From Lederbergia citrisecunda (GTDB lineage Bacteria; Bacillota; Bacilli; Bacillales; Bacillaceae_C): 64,000 nucleotides of DNA. Positions within the stretch are counted from its first letter, which is position 1; the number at the start of each line of letters is the position of its first letter. The DNA is taken from contig NZ_JAGYPJ010000001.1 in NCBI RefSeq assembly GCF_018343695.1, positions 2,963,992 to 3,027,991 on the forward strand, written 5' to 3'. Below, in pieces: positions 37,045-45,633 of this stretch. The position numbers and the translations under genes are program-made. Under the pieces are notes generated by a model. It was given only the letters and a program-made list of their open reading frames with translations. It had not been told where the DNA came from and did no database searches.

Positions 37045-37082
37045 CAAAAAAAGACTCCCAAAAAGTTACATTTTGAGAGTCT
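37045..37082 (-). terminator. Terminator of isomerase/Gfo operon 1
   Basis: On the minus strand AGACTCTCAAAA pairs with TTTTGGGAGTCT, followed by TTTTTTTGTAC. It lies 13 bp after the last gene of the operon. Confidence 0.9.
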
Positions 37083-37094
37083 AGTTGTTTTATT

Positions 37095-38198
37095 TTACGC
37101 TAAAAAATCAGTTGGTTGATTCATCGGTAGAGCTTCTGGACGGCTACAGCCGCTTGTAATATCAATATGCTGTCCCTTTTCCGCTGCATCGATGAAAGCG
37201 TGCATGACGTCTAGTACATGGTAAGCTAAATCTCCGCTGGCACGGTTTGCACGGCCTGTTCGAATGGCGTTTGCCATATCAGCAGCACCAATTCCCCTAC
37301 TATTTTCCTTAAAGCTATGAGTTAGTGGAATTTCAGTCCATTGGTCTTCCCCTTGCCTTTTAACGTAAATTGGACCACCGAATGTATTTGGATCAGGAAC
37401 AATCAAAGTTCCAGTAGTTCCGTAAATTTCAATCCTTGGTAATTGAGAACCCCAAACATCAAAGCTAGTCGTAATGGAACCAATCGCTCCATTTTCAAAT
37501 TCAAATACGCCTGAAATATGTGTAGGAATTTCAACAGGAACTTTTTCGCCCGCTCTAGGACCGGACTTAATCGTTCTTTCAGGATAAGTCGCTCTTGCAG
37601 AACCAGTAACGCGCTTAATTGGCCCAATTAAGTTAATGAGTGCCGTTAAATAGTATGGTCCCATATCAAACATTGGACCTCCACCCTCGACATAGAAAAA
37701 GTCTGGGTTTGGATGAAAGCTTTCAGGACCGCTTCCCATCATAAATGCACTTGCTGCAATTGGTTCTCCGATCCAGCCATCATCAATAAGTTTTCGGCAT
37801 GTTTGGAGTCCCCCACCCAAAAATGTGTCCGGTGCAGAACCGACATAAAGTCCTTTACTTTTAGCTAATTCCAGAATCTTCTTACCGTCTTCACGAGTAA
37901 CAGCAAGAGGTTTTTCAACAAAAACATGTTTTCCTGCTTCAAGCGCTTGTAAGCATATTGGAGCATGGGCAGTTGGGATTGTTAAATTAATGACCATTTC
38001 AATTTCATCATCAGCCAATAACTCTTCAGGTGAATATGCTTTCGGGATGCCAAATTGTTCAGCACGTGCTTTTGCGCTATCCAAATTAATGTCCGCAACT
38101 GCAATGACATCAAGATTTTGAAAAGTTTCCTTCGTATTTTTTATGTAGATTTCGCTGATCATCCCACATCCGATGATTCCTATTTTTACTTTTTCCAT
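37095..38198 (-). CDS. Gfo/Idh/MocA-family dehydrogenase 1
   Basis: A 367-aa NAD(P)-dependent oxidoreductase acting on a sugar or cyclitol. The N-terminal Rossmann motif is IGIIGCGMISEIYIKN, the family motif EKPLAV follows at about residue 93, and the C-terminal alpha/beta domain contains GGGPMFDMGPYYLTALINL. The start at 38198 has GGAGG at a spacing of 8. It is the last gene of a three-gene operon with another Gfo/Idh/MocA enzyme and a TIM-barrel isomerase. Such trios oxidise and epimerise sugars or inositols. Substrate unknown. Confidence 0.87.
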   Translation of the reverse strand: MEKVKIGIIGCGMISEIYIKNTKETFQNLDVIAVADINLDSAKARAEQFGIPKAYSPEELLADDEIEMVINLTIPTAHAPICLQALEAGKHVFVEKPLAVTREDGKKILELAKSKGLYVGSAPDTFLGGGLQTCRKLIDDGWIGEPIAASAFMMGSGPESFHPNPDFFYVEGGGPMFDMGPYYLTALINLIGPIKRVTGSARATYPERTIKSGPRAGEKVPVEIPTHISGVFEFENGAIGSITTSFDVWGSQLPRIEIYGTTGTLIVPDPNTFGGPIYVKRQGEDQWTEIPLTHSFKENSRGIGAADMANAIRTGRANRASGDLAYHVLDVMHAFIDAAEKGQHIDITSGCSRPEALPMNQPTDFLA

Positions 38199-38228
38199 AT
38201 TGGTATCCTCCACAATGATGACTTATGC

Positions 38229-38252
38229 TTTGCCCCGGTAATTCCCGGGGCA
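38229..38252 (-). other. GC-rich hairpin in intergenic leader of Gfo dehydrogenase 1
   Basis: TGCCCCGGTAATTCCCGGGGCA is a near-perfect palindrome with a stem of about eight G-C-rich pairs and no T-run. It lies about 30 bp upstream of the start codon within the 171-bp gap of the operon, which also contains a looser GACTT/AAGTC stem near 38326-38358. It may be an RNA processing or stabilising structure. Confidence 0.5.
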
Positions 38253-38369
38253 GACGTAAACTTAATTTTTCTTGCCAGAATTGCTCACACCTTTTATCGG
38301 GTAAAAATCAGAAGCGTCAAGTATGACTTCGTCTAAGCCGGTTTAATGGTCAAAGTCCCGCTGCTTAGG

Positions 38370-39557
38370 TTATACATTTTCCACTAAACGCATTTGCTTA
38401 ACGTTTACCCACCCGCGTGTTTCAACCGATTTTTCAATGGCAGCCAAAATTTCCTGATTTCGGATTCCGTCCTCAAAATTTGGGGATGGACTATTTCTTT
38501 CAGAAACGCCCTTCATTAATTCAGTCATTAGATTAATAAAAGTATGTTCGTAACCAATAATATGTCCCGCCGGCCAGTAGGCACCTGCAAATGGGTGTTG
38601 CTCTTCTGTACAAGTAATATTTCGGAAGCCTTGAATTCCGCTTTCATCGTCTGCAAAATAAACTTCCAAATTGTTCATGCTTTCCATATCCCAGCGAATG
38701 GAGCCTTTAGATCCGTTAATTTCAAAGCGATTTCCATTTCGATTTCCGCCTGCAAATCGCGTCGCTTCAAAGACGCCCATTGCTCCATTTTCAAAACGAA
38801 CTAAAAATGCAGAAGCATCATCGACATCCACTTCTTCCATTATTGTACTGTCAGACTTCGCACTCAAACCACCGCTCGAATCCGCAACAGGGCGCTCCTT
38901 AATGAACGTTTCCATCATACCTGTTACTTCTTCAAATTCACCAACTAGGAATCGTGCCATGTCAATGCTGTGTGCGGCAATATCTCCTAGTGCACCTGAT
39001 CCAGTCACTTCTTTTTTCAGACGCCATACACTTGGGAATTTCGGATCCATGATCCAATCTTGCAAATACTGTGCGCGCATATGATAAATTTTACCTAATC
39101 TACCTTCTTGAATCAATTTTTTCGCAAATTGAATAGCAGGTGCAAAGCGGTAATTATGGCAGATCATATGCACAACATTATTCTTTTTCACCGCATTATA
39201 CATGCGCTGAGCATCTTCCAATGTTAGAGCAAGAGGCTTTTCACAAAGAATATGCTTTCCAGCTTCCGCAGCGGCAATGGCAATCTCCGCATGTGTATTG
39301 TTCGGAGTAACGATATCAATTAAATCAATATCATCGCGCTCAATTAGTCTTTTCCAGTCCGTCTCATACGTAGCGAAGCCCATTTTCTCAGCAGCTGCCC
39401 TTACACCTTCTTCATCACGTCCTACAACAGCCTGAAGGACAGGCTCTACATCGCAATCAAAATAAAATGGAAGATCTCGGTATGCGTGCGAGTGTGCCTT
39501 TCCCATAAACTTATAGCCAACCATTCCTATTCTAATCTTCTTTTTTACGCCCACCAA
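38370..39557 (-). CDS. Gfo/Idh/MocA-family dehydrogenase 2
   Basis: A protein of about 395 aa in the same superfamily but not closely similar to its neighbour. It has the Rossmann segment [21 protein letters not shown], the family motif EKPLAL at about residue 110, and [21 protein letters not shown]. The [12 protein letters not shown] form is characteristic of a large group linked to sugar-acid or inositol catabolism. The start is uncertain: TTG at 39557 or GTG at 39554, both overlapping the end of the upstream isomerase gene by up to 13 bp, consistent with translational coupling. Confidence 0.86.
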   Translation of the reverse strand: MVGVKKKIRIGMVGYKFMGKAHSHAYRDLPFYFDCDVEPVLQAVVGRDEEGVRAAAEKMGFATYETDWKRLIERDDIDLIDIVTPNNTHAEIAIAAAEAGKHILCEKPLALTLEDAQRMYNAVKKNNVVHMICHNYRFAPAIQFAKKLIQEGRLGKIYHMRAQYLQDWIMDPKFPSVWRLKKEVTGSGALGDIAAHSIDMARFLVGEFEEVTGMMETFIKERPVADSSGGLSAKSDSTIMEEVDVDDASAFLVRFENGAMGVFEATRFAGGNRNGNRFEINGSKGSIRWDMESMNNLEVYFADDESGIQGFRNITCTEEQHPFAGAYWPAGHIIGYEHTFINLMTELMKGVSERNSPSPNFEDGIRNQEILAAIEKSVETRGWVNVKQMRLVENV

Positions 39558-40513
39558 ATCTCACCGATCCTTTCTTTTATTAAAAGATCTTGTAGAAAAG
39601 AAGCTGCTTTTTGGAAGCCTTCTTCTACTGACATCAAACTATCTTCGTGTTCAATACTAATGACGCCATCATAACCAACTAGTTGAAGAGTGCTAATGAT
39701 TTTCCTCCACGTTTCTTCCCCATGACCGTAACCAACCGTTCGAAAAATCCAAGAACGATTTAATTCATCGCGGTAGCTTTTCGTATCCAGCACTCCGTTA
39801 GCTGCAGTATTTTGAGCATCAATGCCTGTATCTTTTGCATGGAAATGGAATAAAGCTCCAGCCTTAGCTAAATCTTTAATTCCTACAATTGGGTCCATAT
39901 TTTGCCAGAACAAATGGCTCGGATCAAAATTCACGCCAATACTATCTCCACACTCTTCTCGAAGACGTAGCATTGTTTCAGTATTATAAACAACGAATCC
40001 TGGATGAGGTTCTATCGCAACGCGCACTCCATGCTCTTTTAAAAATAGATCTTGTTCTTTCCAATAAGGAATGACTTTTTCTTCCCATTGCCAATCAAGA
40101 ACTTTTCCAAAATCCTCTGGCCATGGGCAAGTTACCCATGATGGATTATGTGAGTGTTCGGATTCCCCAGGACATCCTGAAAAAGTAATAACCGTTTCCA
40201 CACCTAGCTTTGCTGCTAACTTAACGGAATTTTGAAAATCTTCATGATGCTGGTTGGCAATTTCCTTATTTGGATGGAGAGGATTTCCGTGACAGCTAAG
40301 AGCACTGATTTCCAATCCTCTGCTTTTGATTGCCTCTTTGAATCTATTTAATTTTTCCTCATTCGCCAGTAAACTAGCAACGTCGCAATGAGGGTTTCCG
40401 GGATATCCACCGGTTCCTAGTTCGACTGCTTGCAGACCTCTTCCGGCGACATAATCCAGCATTTCTTCAAAGCTCTTTTGACCGAATAATACAGAAAAAA
40501 CTCCTAATTTCAT
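39545..40513 (-). CDS. TIM-barrel sugar isomerase/epimerase 1
   Basis: A 322-aa protein of the xylose isomerase-like TIM-barrel family (AP-endonuclease 2 superfamily). Conserved metal and substrate motifs are [34 protein letters not shown] and SIEHED. It is a clear paralogue of the protein at 48235-49203, with the same motifs in the same order and the same start MKLGVF. The ATG at 40513 has GAGGAG upstream. It leads the operon with two dehydrogenases, so oxidation followed by epimerisation or hydrolysis of a sugar is likely. Confidence 0.86.
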   Translation of the reverse strand: MKLGVFSVLFGQKSFEEMLDYVAGRGLQAVELGTGGYPGNPHCDVASLLANEEKLNRFKEAIKSRGLEISALSCHGNPLHPNKEIANQHHEDFQNSVKLAAKLGVETVITFSGCPGESEHSHNPSWVTCPWPEDFGKVLDWQWEEKVIPYWKEQDLFLKEHGVRVAIEPHPGFVVYNTETMLRLREECGDSIGVNFDPSHLFWQNMDPIVGIKDLAKAGALFHFHAKDTGIDAQNTAANGVLDTKSYRDELNRSWIFRTVGYGHGEETWRKIISTLQLVGYDGVISIEHEDSLMSVEEGFQKAASFLQDLLIKERIGEIWWA

Positions 40514-40646
40514 TTTCCTCACTCCTCAAAAATTAGTTGTTTTGAACTTTGATTAACCAATAGACAAAGTATGTACAAGTTATGAGGTTATATGTAATAA
40601 GATACCATATAAAAGTCCTGTTGAAAACCTTTTCATTTCTTTAAAA

Positions 40647-41051
40647 CTATGATTTCGGATAACTATTTAATGCCGAAAATGCATTTACTAACTTCCTAGC
40701 AAATTGTAATGGTGGCTCAACAGATTGAATGTGCATATATAAAATATTCGGCTTCATGAATATCCAGTGATTGTGCAAAGCACTAATGATAAGACCTTGC
40801 TGAACAACCGAGTACATGAACGAAGGAACTTCTTCCTCAAGAATAGCTATTTCTGCAAGATTAAGAGCATTTCCGTATTGATCCATTGCTTCAAACGAAA
40901 TACCTACTGGTACAACGGAACTGGTTGTCCGTCCTTGAACCACTACAGAGAAATTCCGATGAAGAGAGACGGAACAAACACCTTGGTTGATTGTATTTTT
41001 CGCATTAAAAATAGCGGAAAATTGATCACAAATACTTTGAGATCCATTCAT
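40647..41051 (-). CDS. DUF1259 domain protein (LppY/LpqO-like, single domain)
   Basis: A 134-aa protein containing the DUF1259 pattern: FSVVVQGRTTSSVVPVG, then AEIAILEEEVPSFMYSVVQQG and ALHNHWIFMKPNILYMHI. Many relatives are 280-300 aa with a signal peptide and two such domains; this is a short cytosolic form. Function is unknown. I chose the ATG at 41051 because GGGGGGAG lies just upstream. It is flanked by the isomerase operon and the sulfur cluster, with no evident functional link to either. Confidence 0.75.
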   Translation of the reverse strand: MNGSQSICDQFSAIFNAKNTINQGVCSVSLHRNFSVVVQGRTTSSVVPVGISFEAMDQYGNALNLAEIAILEEEVPSFMYSVVQQGLIISALHNHWIFMKPNILYMHIQSVEPPLQFARKLVNAFSALNSYPKS

Positions 41052-41111
41052 GTTTTCTCCCCCCAATAATTACTCTTGTCCTAATCTATGCGTTCATTAC
41101 AAGTAATATGT

Positions 41112-41148
41112 AAAAAAACCAAACAATGCCATAATTCCATTGTTTGGA
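41112..41148 (-). terminator. Terminator at the end of the sulfur cluster (after tauE)
   Basis: On the minus strand CCAAACAATG and CATTGTTTGG form a perfect 10-bp stem, followed by seven T residues. Confidence 0.92.
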
Positions 41149-41210
41149 TTTAAATCTTATGTTCTATTAAAAATGTATGTTGATTTCCACACTAATTAAC
41201 AAGCCAAATT

Positions 41211-41981
41211 TTATAAAATATCAACCCATATTTTGGTTGCAGTTGCTAATATTAATACAGCCAACATCATTTGCAATACCTTTGTATTCATTTTTTTACC
41301 AACATTGGCACCGATAGGCGCAGCTATTAAACTAGCAATTACCATTATCATGGCTGGAAAGTAATCTACTTGTCCAGTTGCCATTTTCCCCGCAGTGGAA
41401 CCAATTGATGAAATAAACGTAATGGCTAGGGAGGAAGCAATTGTCATTCTTGTTGGGATTTTCAAGACAACTAGCATAATCGGTACAAGTAAAAAGGCAC
41501 CTGCAGCTCCAACAATTCCTGCCCCTATTCCAACAATTAAAGCTAACCCTGCAGCAAGCCACTTATTAAAATTCACTTCATTTAAAGGAATATCGTCAAT
41601 TCCCTTTTTAGGAATAAACATCATAACAGCAGCAAGCAAGGCCAGTATTCCATATATAAGATTAATTCCATTTTCAGACATTAACTTCGAGCCGAATCCA
41701 CCCAGAAAACTTCCAATTAGTATGCTCGTCCCCATGTAAATGATTAATTTTTTATTCAAATAGCCGCCTTTTCTATAAGCCCAAACCCCACCTATTGTTG
41801 CAAAAAAGACTTGAATAGCACTTATCCCGGCAACTTCATGAGCCGTAAATGCTGCGAGACCAAATAGTGGCGGGATAAATAAAAGCATTGGATATTTAAT
41901 AATAGACCCGCCTATTCCAAGCATTCCAGAAATAAAAGATCCAATGAATCCTATTAGAAAAATAACGATAATATAATCCAT
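41211..41981 (-). CDS. TauE/SafE-family sulfite/organosulfur exporter
   Basis: A 256-aa membrane protein with about eight transmembrane helices and the duplicated TauE motif: [23 protein letters not shown] in the first half and [23 protein letters not shown] in the second. It is expected to export sulfite, thiosulfate or related anions. It is the last gene of the sulfur cluster. In Staphylococcus aureus a tauE gene is likewise part of the CstR regulon. A hairpin between it and the MBL gene may lower its expression. Confidence 0.9.
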   Translation of the reverse strand: MDYIIVIFLIGFIGSFISGMLGIGGSIIKYPMLLFIPPLFGLAAFTAHEVAGISAIQVFFATIGGVWAYRKGGYLNKKLIIYMGTSILIGSFLGGFGSKLMSENGINLIYGILALLAAVMMFIPKKGIDDIPLNEVNFNKWLAAGLALIVGIGAGIVGAAGAFLLVPIMLVVLKIPTRMTIASSLAITFISSIGSTAGKMATGQVDYFPAMIMVIASLIAAPIGANVGKKMNTKVLQMMLAVLILATATKIWVDIL

Positions 41982-41996
41982 AAAACTCTCCTTTCT

Positions 41997-42035
41997 AAAA
42001 GGCTATCCTACGTGCATATTCTAGGATAGCCTTTA
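41997..42035 (-). terminator. Intercistronic hairpin between MBL gene and tauE
   Basis: AAAGGCTATCCTA and TAGGATAGCCTTT form a perfect 13-bp stem with an 11-base loop. The tail on the minus strand is only TTTTAGAAAG, so termination is probably partial. Confidence 0.75.
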
Positions 42036-42048
42036 GACATAACTTCTG

Positions 42049-43176
42049 TTAACGAACAGCGCAACGATTAGGTCCTATTTCCATTTCACGTTGACTTTCT
42101 TCATCTGGTGTAATTTTACCCATATTCGTTTTGCGAATTTCTTGATAAGCATTCGGTTGAGGTGGAAGATTCTCAGTTACAAGCTTTCTAAATTCGTCTT
42201 CATTTTCAATCTGCAACCCATGATTTTTTGCAAAAAGATCTCCCATTTTTGCCGATACACTTCCATCTGAATTTAATTCGTCAATGATCATAAAATGTGC
42301 TGGTAAGACGATAAGTTCATCAGAAAGATTTCTGTATCGGGTATATAGTGTGTCACGCAAATCAGCAACCCAGTCCTCAGCTTTTCCCGCGAGATCTGGA
42401 CGACCAATTGAATCAATAAATAATATATCTCCTGTCAATAAGAATGTGTCGTCCACAATAAAAGAGGTAGATCCGATCGTGTGACCTGGAGAATAGAGTG
42501 CATTAATTTCGATAGTAGAATGACCAATTGCAATTTTCTCGCCATCTTCTAAAGGCTCGTATGCGAAGACAACATCCTCTGCATCTTTAGGGGGCAACCA
42601 GTAAGCAGCTCCTGTTGCTTCAGCAATTTTCCTTCCTCCAGAAATATGGTCTGCGTGTAAATGCGTATCTAATACATGCTTAATCGTAGCATTATGTTGC
42701 TCTGCGAAATTGAAAAACACCTCAGTCATCCGAGTTGCATCAATAATGGCAGCCTCTCCATTCGAAATAATCATGTATGATAAACAGCCTTTTCCAATTC
42801 GAACAAATTGGTACAATTCTCCACCGCTCTTTAAATCACCAATCTTGACGGGCTCTAAATGTTCACTCCACAATTTCATTCCACCTTCAAGATAAAACAC
42901 ATTTAATCCATGCTCAGCTAACATGTCTGCCACCATTATCGAGGATCCTTCTTTGGCACAAACGACAAGGATATCCTGATCGGACGGAAGCTGATCTAAT
43001 ATTTCTTCGACACTATCAAGTAATTCAAAATATGGAACATTCAAGTATTCAAAATTCTTCCCTTCGACTTTCCAATCTTGAAAGTCGTTTTCGTTACGGA
43101 CATCAAGTATAAATAACTTTTCATCATTGAATACCTTTTGTGTCAATTCGTGTGGTCTCATTACCTTAACTGTCAT
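42049..43176 (-). CDS. Rhodanese-MBL persulfide dioxygenase-like protein
   Basis: A 375-aa fusion. Residues 1-108 form a rhodanese domain with C73 in VVCAKEGSS. Residues about 120-340 form a metallo-beta-lactamase domain with H172-L-H174-A-D176-H177, then YSPGHT and [15 protein letters not shown]. The iron-dependent MBL branch includes ETHE1 and the CstB persulfide dioxygenase, which oxidise glutathione, CoA or protein persulfides to sulfite. Here the rhodanese is N-terminal, unlike the C-terminal rhodanese of CstB. A terminal GPNRCAVR adds another cysteine. The start follows directly on the stop of the TusA-rhodanese gene (TAA-ATG). Confidence 0.9.
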   Translation of the reverse strand: MTVKVMRPHELTQKVFNDEKLFILDVRNENDFQDWKVEGKNFEYLNVPYFELLDSVEEILDQLPSDQDILVVCAKEGSSIMVADMLAEHGLNVFYLEGGMKLWSEHLEPVKIGDLKSGGELYQFVRIGKGCLSYMIISNGEAAIIDATRMTEVFFNFAEQHNATIKHVLDTHLHADHISGGRKIAEATGAAYWLPPKDAEDVVFAYEPLEDGEKIAIGHSTIEINALYSPGHTIGSTSFIVDDTFLLTGDILFIDSIGRPDLAGKAEDWVADLRDTLYTRYRNLSDELIVLPAHFMIIDELNSDGSVSAKMGDLFAKNHGLQIENEDEFRKLVTENLPPQPNAYQEIRKTNMGKITPDEESQREMEIGPNRCAVR

Positions 43177-43737
43177 TTAATTCACCTTCTTCTCTATCCA
43201 AGCACTCATGCCAGGAATAACATTTTTAACGTTCAAAAAGCCATTTTTAGCAAGTTTTTGCGCAGCTAAATCACTACGATTTCCAGTACGGCATATAACA
43301 AAGATTTCAGCTTCCTTATTTAATTCAGTCATTTTTGAATCTAGCTCTCCCAAAGGAATCGAGATAGCACCCTCAATATGATGAAAAGCATATTCTGCTT
43401 CTTCCCTTACATCTAAAAGGACAATATTTCTTTCTTTTAAGATGACTTTTAACTCTTCATTGCGAATCACGTGAGGAAACTTTTTCTCTCCCCTTTCCTC
43501 AGAATCAGATTTTCGAATATAGTGTTTTAATATTTTTCCTTCTTCCAATGTTCCTAAATATTGGTGACCCGTACGCTCGGACCACGCCTTAATATCAGCA
43601 GTTGATCCCTTATCTGTTGCTTGAACCTCCAGCACTTGTCCGTTTTGTAATTCATTGATTGTCTTTTTCGTCCTCACAATCGGCATCGGACATGCCAACC
43701 CTTTTGCATCCAGTACATAATCCGTTTTGATATTCAT
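43177..43737 (-). CDS. TusA-rhodanese fusion sulfurtransferase (CstA-like)
   Basis: A 186-aa protein with a TusA domain at residues 1-75 (catalytic C16 in GLACPMPIVRTKK) and a rhodanese domain at about 90-186 (catalytic C149 in VICRTGNRS). Both active cysteines are present, so it can relay sulfane sulfur between domains. It resembles S. aureus CstA, which combines rhodanese, TusA and DsrE modules; here DsrE is a separate protein. A CstR operator lies 16 bp upstream of its start. It is translationally adjacent to the persulfide dioxygenase-like gene. Confidence 0.9.
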   Translation of the reverse strand: MNIKTDYVLDAKGLACPMPIVRTKKTINELQNGQVLEVQATDKGSTADIKAWSERTGHQYLGTLEEGKILKHYIRKSDSEERGEKKFPHVIRNEELKVILKERNIVLLDVREEAEYAFHHIEGAISIPLGELDSKMTELNKEAEIFVICRTGNRSDLAAQKLAKNGFLNVKNVIPGMSAWIEKKVN

Positions 43738-43752
43738 TTATATCTCCCTTAT

Positions 43753-43766
43753 TACCCTATAGGGTA
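43753..43766. promoter_or_regulatory. CstR operator 4
   Basis: TACCCTATAGGGTA is a perfect 14-bp palindrome between the rhodanese gene and the TusA-rhodanese gene, the most symmetric of the four sites. It implies a second regulated promoter inside the cluster. Confidence 0.78.
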
Positions 43767-43784
43767 TTATTCTTGATAAAAAAA

Positions 43785-44081
43785 TTATTCCACTTCGCCT
43801 TCCCAATCTAACATTCCACCAACCATATTCACGGCCTTAAATCCACGACTTTCAAGAATTTGAACAGCACGTCCACTTCTTCCACCAGAACGGCATACCA
43901 TTACATATTCTTTTTCCTTTTCTAGCTCATTAAGTCGAAATTCCAATAGCCCAAGTGGAATATTGACTGTACCAGGGATTTTCCCTGCCTCCACTTCTTC
44001 GATTTCACGAACATCAATAAGATTTAACTTCACACCGTTTTTTAGTTTTTCTTCTACTTCTTTAGTTGTATATTCCCTCAT
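43785..44081 (-). CDS. Single-domain rhodanese
   Basis: A 98-aa cytosolic sulfurtransferase. The active-site loop is VCRSGGRS with C63, and the CH2A-like segment LIDVREIEEVEAGKIPGTVNIP is conserved. The ATG at 44081 has AGGAGG seven bases upstream; that site overlaps the end of the previous rhodanese gene. It probably passes sulfur among the TusA and DsrE proteins encoded alongside. Confidence 0.88.
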   Translation of the reverse strand: MREYTTKEVEEKLKNGVKLNLIDVREIEEVEAGKIPGTVNIPLGLLEFRLNELEKEKEYVMVCRSGGRSGRAVQILESRGFKAVNMVGGMLDWEGEVE

Positions 44082-44092
44082 TATTAATCCTC

Positions 44093-44452
44093 CTATCTCC
44101 AAGCGGCTACTCCGCCTTTAACGTTCATAATATTATTAAAGCCAAGCTTTTTCAGTATTTTACTTGCTCTTTGACTTCTCATGCCGCTCTGACAAATGAC
44201 TATGATTGGCTCGTCCTTCTTTAGTTTATTTACTTCTTGTGCCAACATTTGCAAAGGGATGTTTTTAAATCCGGGGATATGATATTGCTTAAATTCTCCT
44301 ATTGTCCTAACATCAATCATTTGAATATTTTTGTTGTTCATTTCATTTTTTAATTCCGGGATTGATATATTTTTAACACCTTTGACCGGCAAGAATCCTT
44401 TTAAGAAAAAGATAAGGATTACTGCCATGATAATTTCAGTAAGATAATTCAA
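44093..44452 (-). CDS. Membrane-anchored rhodanese
   Basis: A 119-aa protein with a hydrophobic N-terminal segment (residues 4-22), then a rhodanese domain with C87 in VICQSGMRS and MIDVRTIGEFKQYHIPGFKNIP. It should tether a sulfurtransferase at the membrane, perhaps near a quinone-linked sulfide oxidase, though no sqr gene is present in the window. The start is TTG at 44452, with GGGG seven bases upstream; an ATG at 44428 is an alternative. Confidence 0.83.
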   Translation of the reverse strand: MNYLTEIIMAVILIFFLKGFLPVKGVKNISIPELKNEMNNKNIQMIDVRTIGEFKQYHIPGFKNIPLQMLAQEVNKLKKDEPIIVICQSGMRSQRASKILKKLGFNNIMNVKGGVAAWR

Positions 44453-44469
44453 AAGGAATCCCCTTAAAT

Positions 44470-44949
44470 TTAAATAAACAAGTTAACATTGCCTTCTTCT
44501 GCATCTGCCAAATATGCGGCAACTCCAGCATATTCAATATGATCGAGCAGTTCCTCCTTTTGCAATCCAAGCAAATCCATCGTCATCGTACAAGCAACTA
44601 ATTTCACACCTTGTTCTTGTGCCATTTCGATTAGTTGGGGCAATGGTATCGCATTATGCTTTTTCATAACATCTTTAATCATTTTTGGACCTATACCTGC
44701 AAAGTGCATTTTGGATAGTCCCATTTTATCAGCACCACGTGGCATCATTTTGCCAAACATTTTTTCTAAAAAGCTTTTCTTCACTGAAATTTGTTCATCT
44801 TTTCTTAAAGCGTTTAATCCCCAAAAAGTGTGAAAAATCGTTACTTCATGATCGTATGCTGCAGCACCATTTGCAATAATATAAGCGGCCATTGCTTTAT
44901 CGTAGTCTCCACTAAATAAAACAATAGTTGTACGTTTTTTCTCTGACAT
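44470..44949 (-). CDS. DsrE/DsrF/DrsH-family sulfur carrier
   Basis: A 159-aa DsrE-like protein. It starts TTIVLFSGDYDKAMAAYIIANGAAAYDHEVTIF and has the conserved VKLVACTMTMDLLGLQKEEL region with the persulfide-forming cysteine near residue 115. Proteins of this kind take sulfane sulfur from TusA and rhodanese partners. The ATG follows GAGGAGG. A degenerate CstR-type site lies 15 bp upstream. Confidence 0.87.
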   Translation of the reverse strand: MSEKKRTTIVLFSGDYDKAMAAYIIANGAAAYDHEVTIFHTFWGLNALRKDEQISVKKSFLEKMFGKMMPRGADKMGLSKMHFAGIGPKMIKDVMKKHNAIPLPQLIEMAQEQGVKLVACTMTMDLLGLQKEELLDHIEYAGVAAYLADAEEGNVNLFI

Positions 44950-44963
44950 GTTTTCCTCCTCGT

Positions 44964-44979
44964 ATACATATAGGGGTAT
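44964..44979. promoter_or_regulatory. CstR operator 3 (degenerate)
   Basis: ATACATATAGGGGTAT keeps the GGGTAT arm, while the other arm is altered (ATACAT for ATACCC). It is located just upstream of the dsrE-like ribosome binding site. Confidence 0.5.
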
Positions 44980-44996
44980 ATTCTTTTATAAAAAAA

Positions 44997-45224
44997 TTAC
45001 TTCTTTTTAATATTAAATATAAAGACCCCATTTTCTTCTGTAATACTAATAAGTTCGTGACCTTGAGATCCTGCCCATGCAGTCATATCTGCTTTCGAAC
45101 CTTTATCTGTCGTAAGCACTTCTAATATTTGCCCACTTTCCAACTCACCAATAGCCTTTTTTGTTCTTACGATAGGCATCGGACATGCCAAACCTTTTGC
45201 ATCTAATGTTAGTGTAATATTCAT
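44997..45224 (-). CDS. tusA: TusA-family sulfurtransferase
   Basis: A 75-aa sulfur carrier with the signature LDAKGLACPMPIVRTKKAI and catalytic C14. It is nearly identical in its first 30 residues to the TusA domain of the fusion protein at 43177-43737, implying duplication within the cluster. The ATG follows GGAGG. A strong promoter and a CstR operator precede it. Confidence 0.92.
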   Translation of the reverse strand: MNITLTLDAKGLACPMPIVRTKKAIGELESGQILEVLTTDKGSKADMTAWAGSQGHELISITEENGVFIFNIKKK

Positions 45225-45251
45225 TTGTATCTACCTCCGTTTTTTGTACTT

Positions 45252-45267
45252 ATACCCGTATGGGTAT
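45252..45267. promoter_or_regulatory. CstR operator 2
   Basis: ATACCC-GTAT-GGGTAT lies immediately downstream of the tusA -10 element and covers the expected transcription start. Confidence 0.82.
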
Positions 45268-45268
45268 T

Positions 45269-45297
45269 ACTATAATCAAAATAAAAGAGAGTGTCAA
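45269..45297 (-). promoter_or_regulatory. tusA operon promoter
   Basis: On the minus strand TTGACA (45292-45297) and TATAGT (45269-45274) are separated by exactly 17 bp. CstR operator 2 follows by one base, so repression by blocking initiation is expected. Confidence 0.85.
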
Positions 45298-45308
45298 CCC
45301 TTTTATTT

Positions 45309-45572
45309 TTATCTGCTTCTTACAAGTAGTTCAACAGCTTCTTTCACAAGGTCTTCCGTTTTTTGATTTCCACTCTCTTCAGCTTGTCGTACACACTCTA
45401 CAAGGTTAGAACTTACGATAACACCAATCGTCCGGTCGATTGCGGTTCTAGAGGCCGATAATTGTGTAATAACCCCTTTACAATCTTTATTTTCTTCCAT
45501 CATCTTTAAAATGCCACGGAGCTGACCTTCAATGCGCTTTACTCTATTTTTTATTTGATCGTTGTATTCCAT
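45309..45572 (-). CDS. cstR: CstR persulfide-sensing repressor (CsoR family)
   Basis: An 87-aa all-helical CsoR-family regulator. From the ATG at 45572 the two cysteines are C31 (ENKDCKGV) and C60 (SSNLVECV), the same pair used by S. aureus CstR to form di-, tri- and tetrasulfide links. The copper-sensing CsoR has a histidine four residues before its second cysteine; here the position holds N/L-type residues, so copper sensing is unlikely. The sequence DCKGVITQLSASRTAIDR is close to CstR. AGGAGGTGG precedes the start. It should repress its own promoter and those of tusA, dsrE and the fusion gene. Confidence 0.9.
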   Translation of the reverse strand: MEYNDQIKNRVKRIEGQLRGILKMMEENKDCKGVITQLSASRTAIDRTIGVIVSSNLVECVRQAEESGNQKTEDLVKEAVELLVRSR

Positions 45573-45604
45573 ATGGACCACCTCCTCATACTGTGCATAC
45601 GAAT

Positions 45605-45633
45605 ATAATATACCCCTTTGGGTATTATGTCAA
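45605..45633 (-). promoter_or_regulatory. cstR promoter, -35 within chrA stop region
   Basis: On the minus strand TTGACA (45628-45633) and TATTAT (45605-45610) are separated by exactly 17 bp. The -35 hexamer is formed by the last two sense codons of the upstream transporter gene (TTG ACA) just before its TAA. Confidence 0.85.
45610..45625. promoter_or_regulatory. CstR operator 1
   Basis: ATACCC-CTTT-GGGTAT fills the spacer between the -35 and -10 elements of the cstR promoter. Occupancy should exclude RNA polymerase, giving autorepression. Confidence 0.85.
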
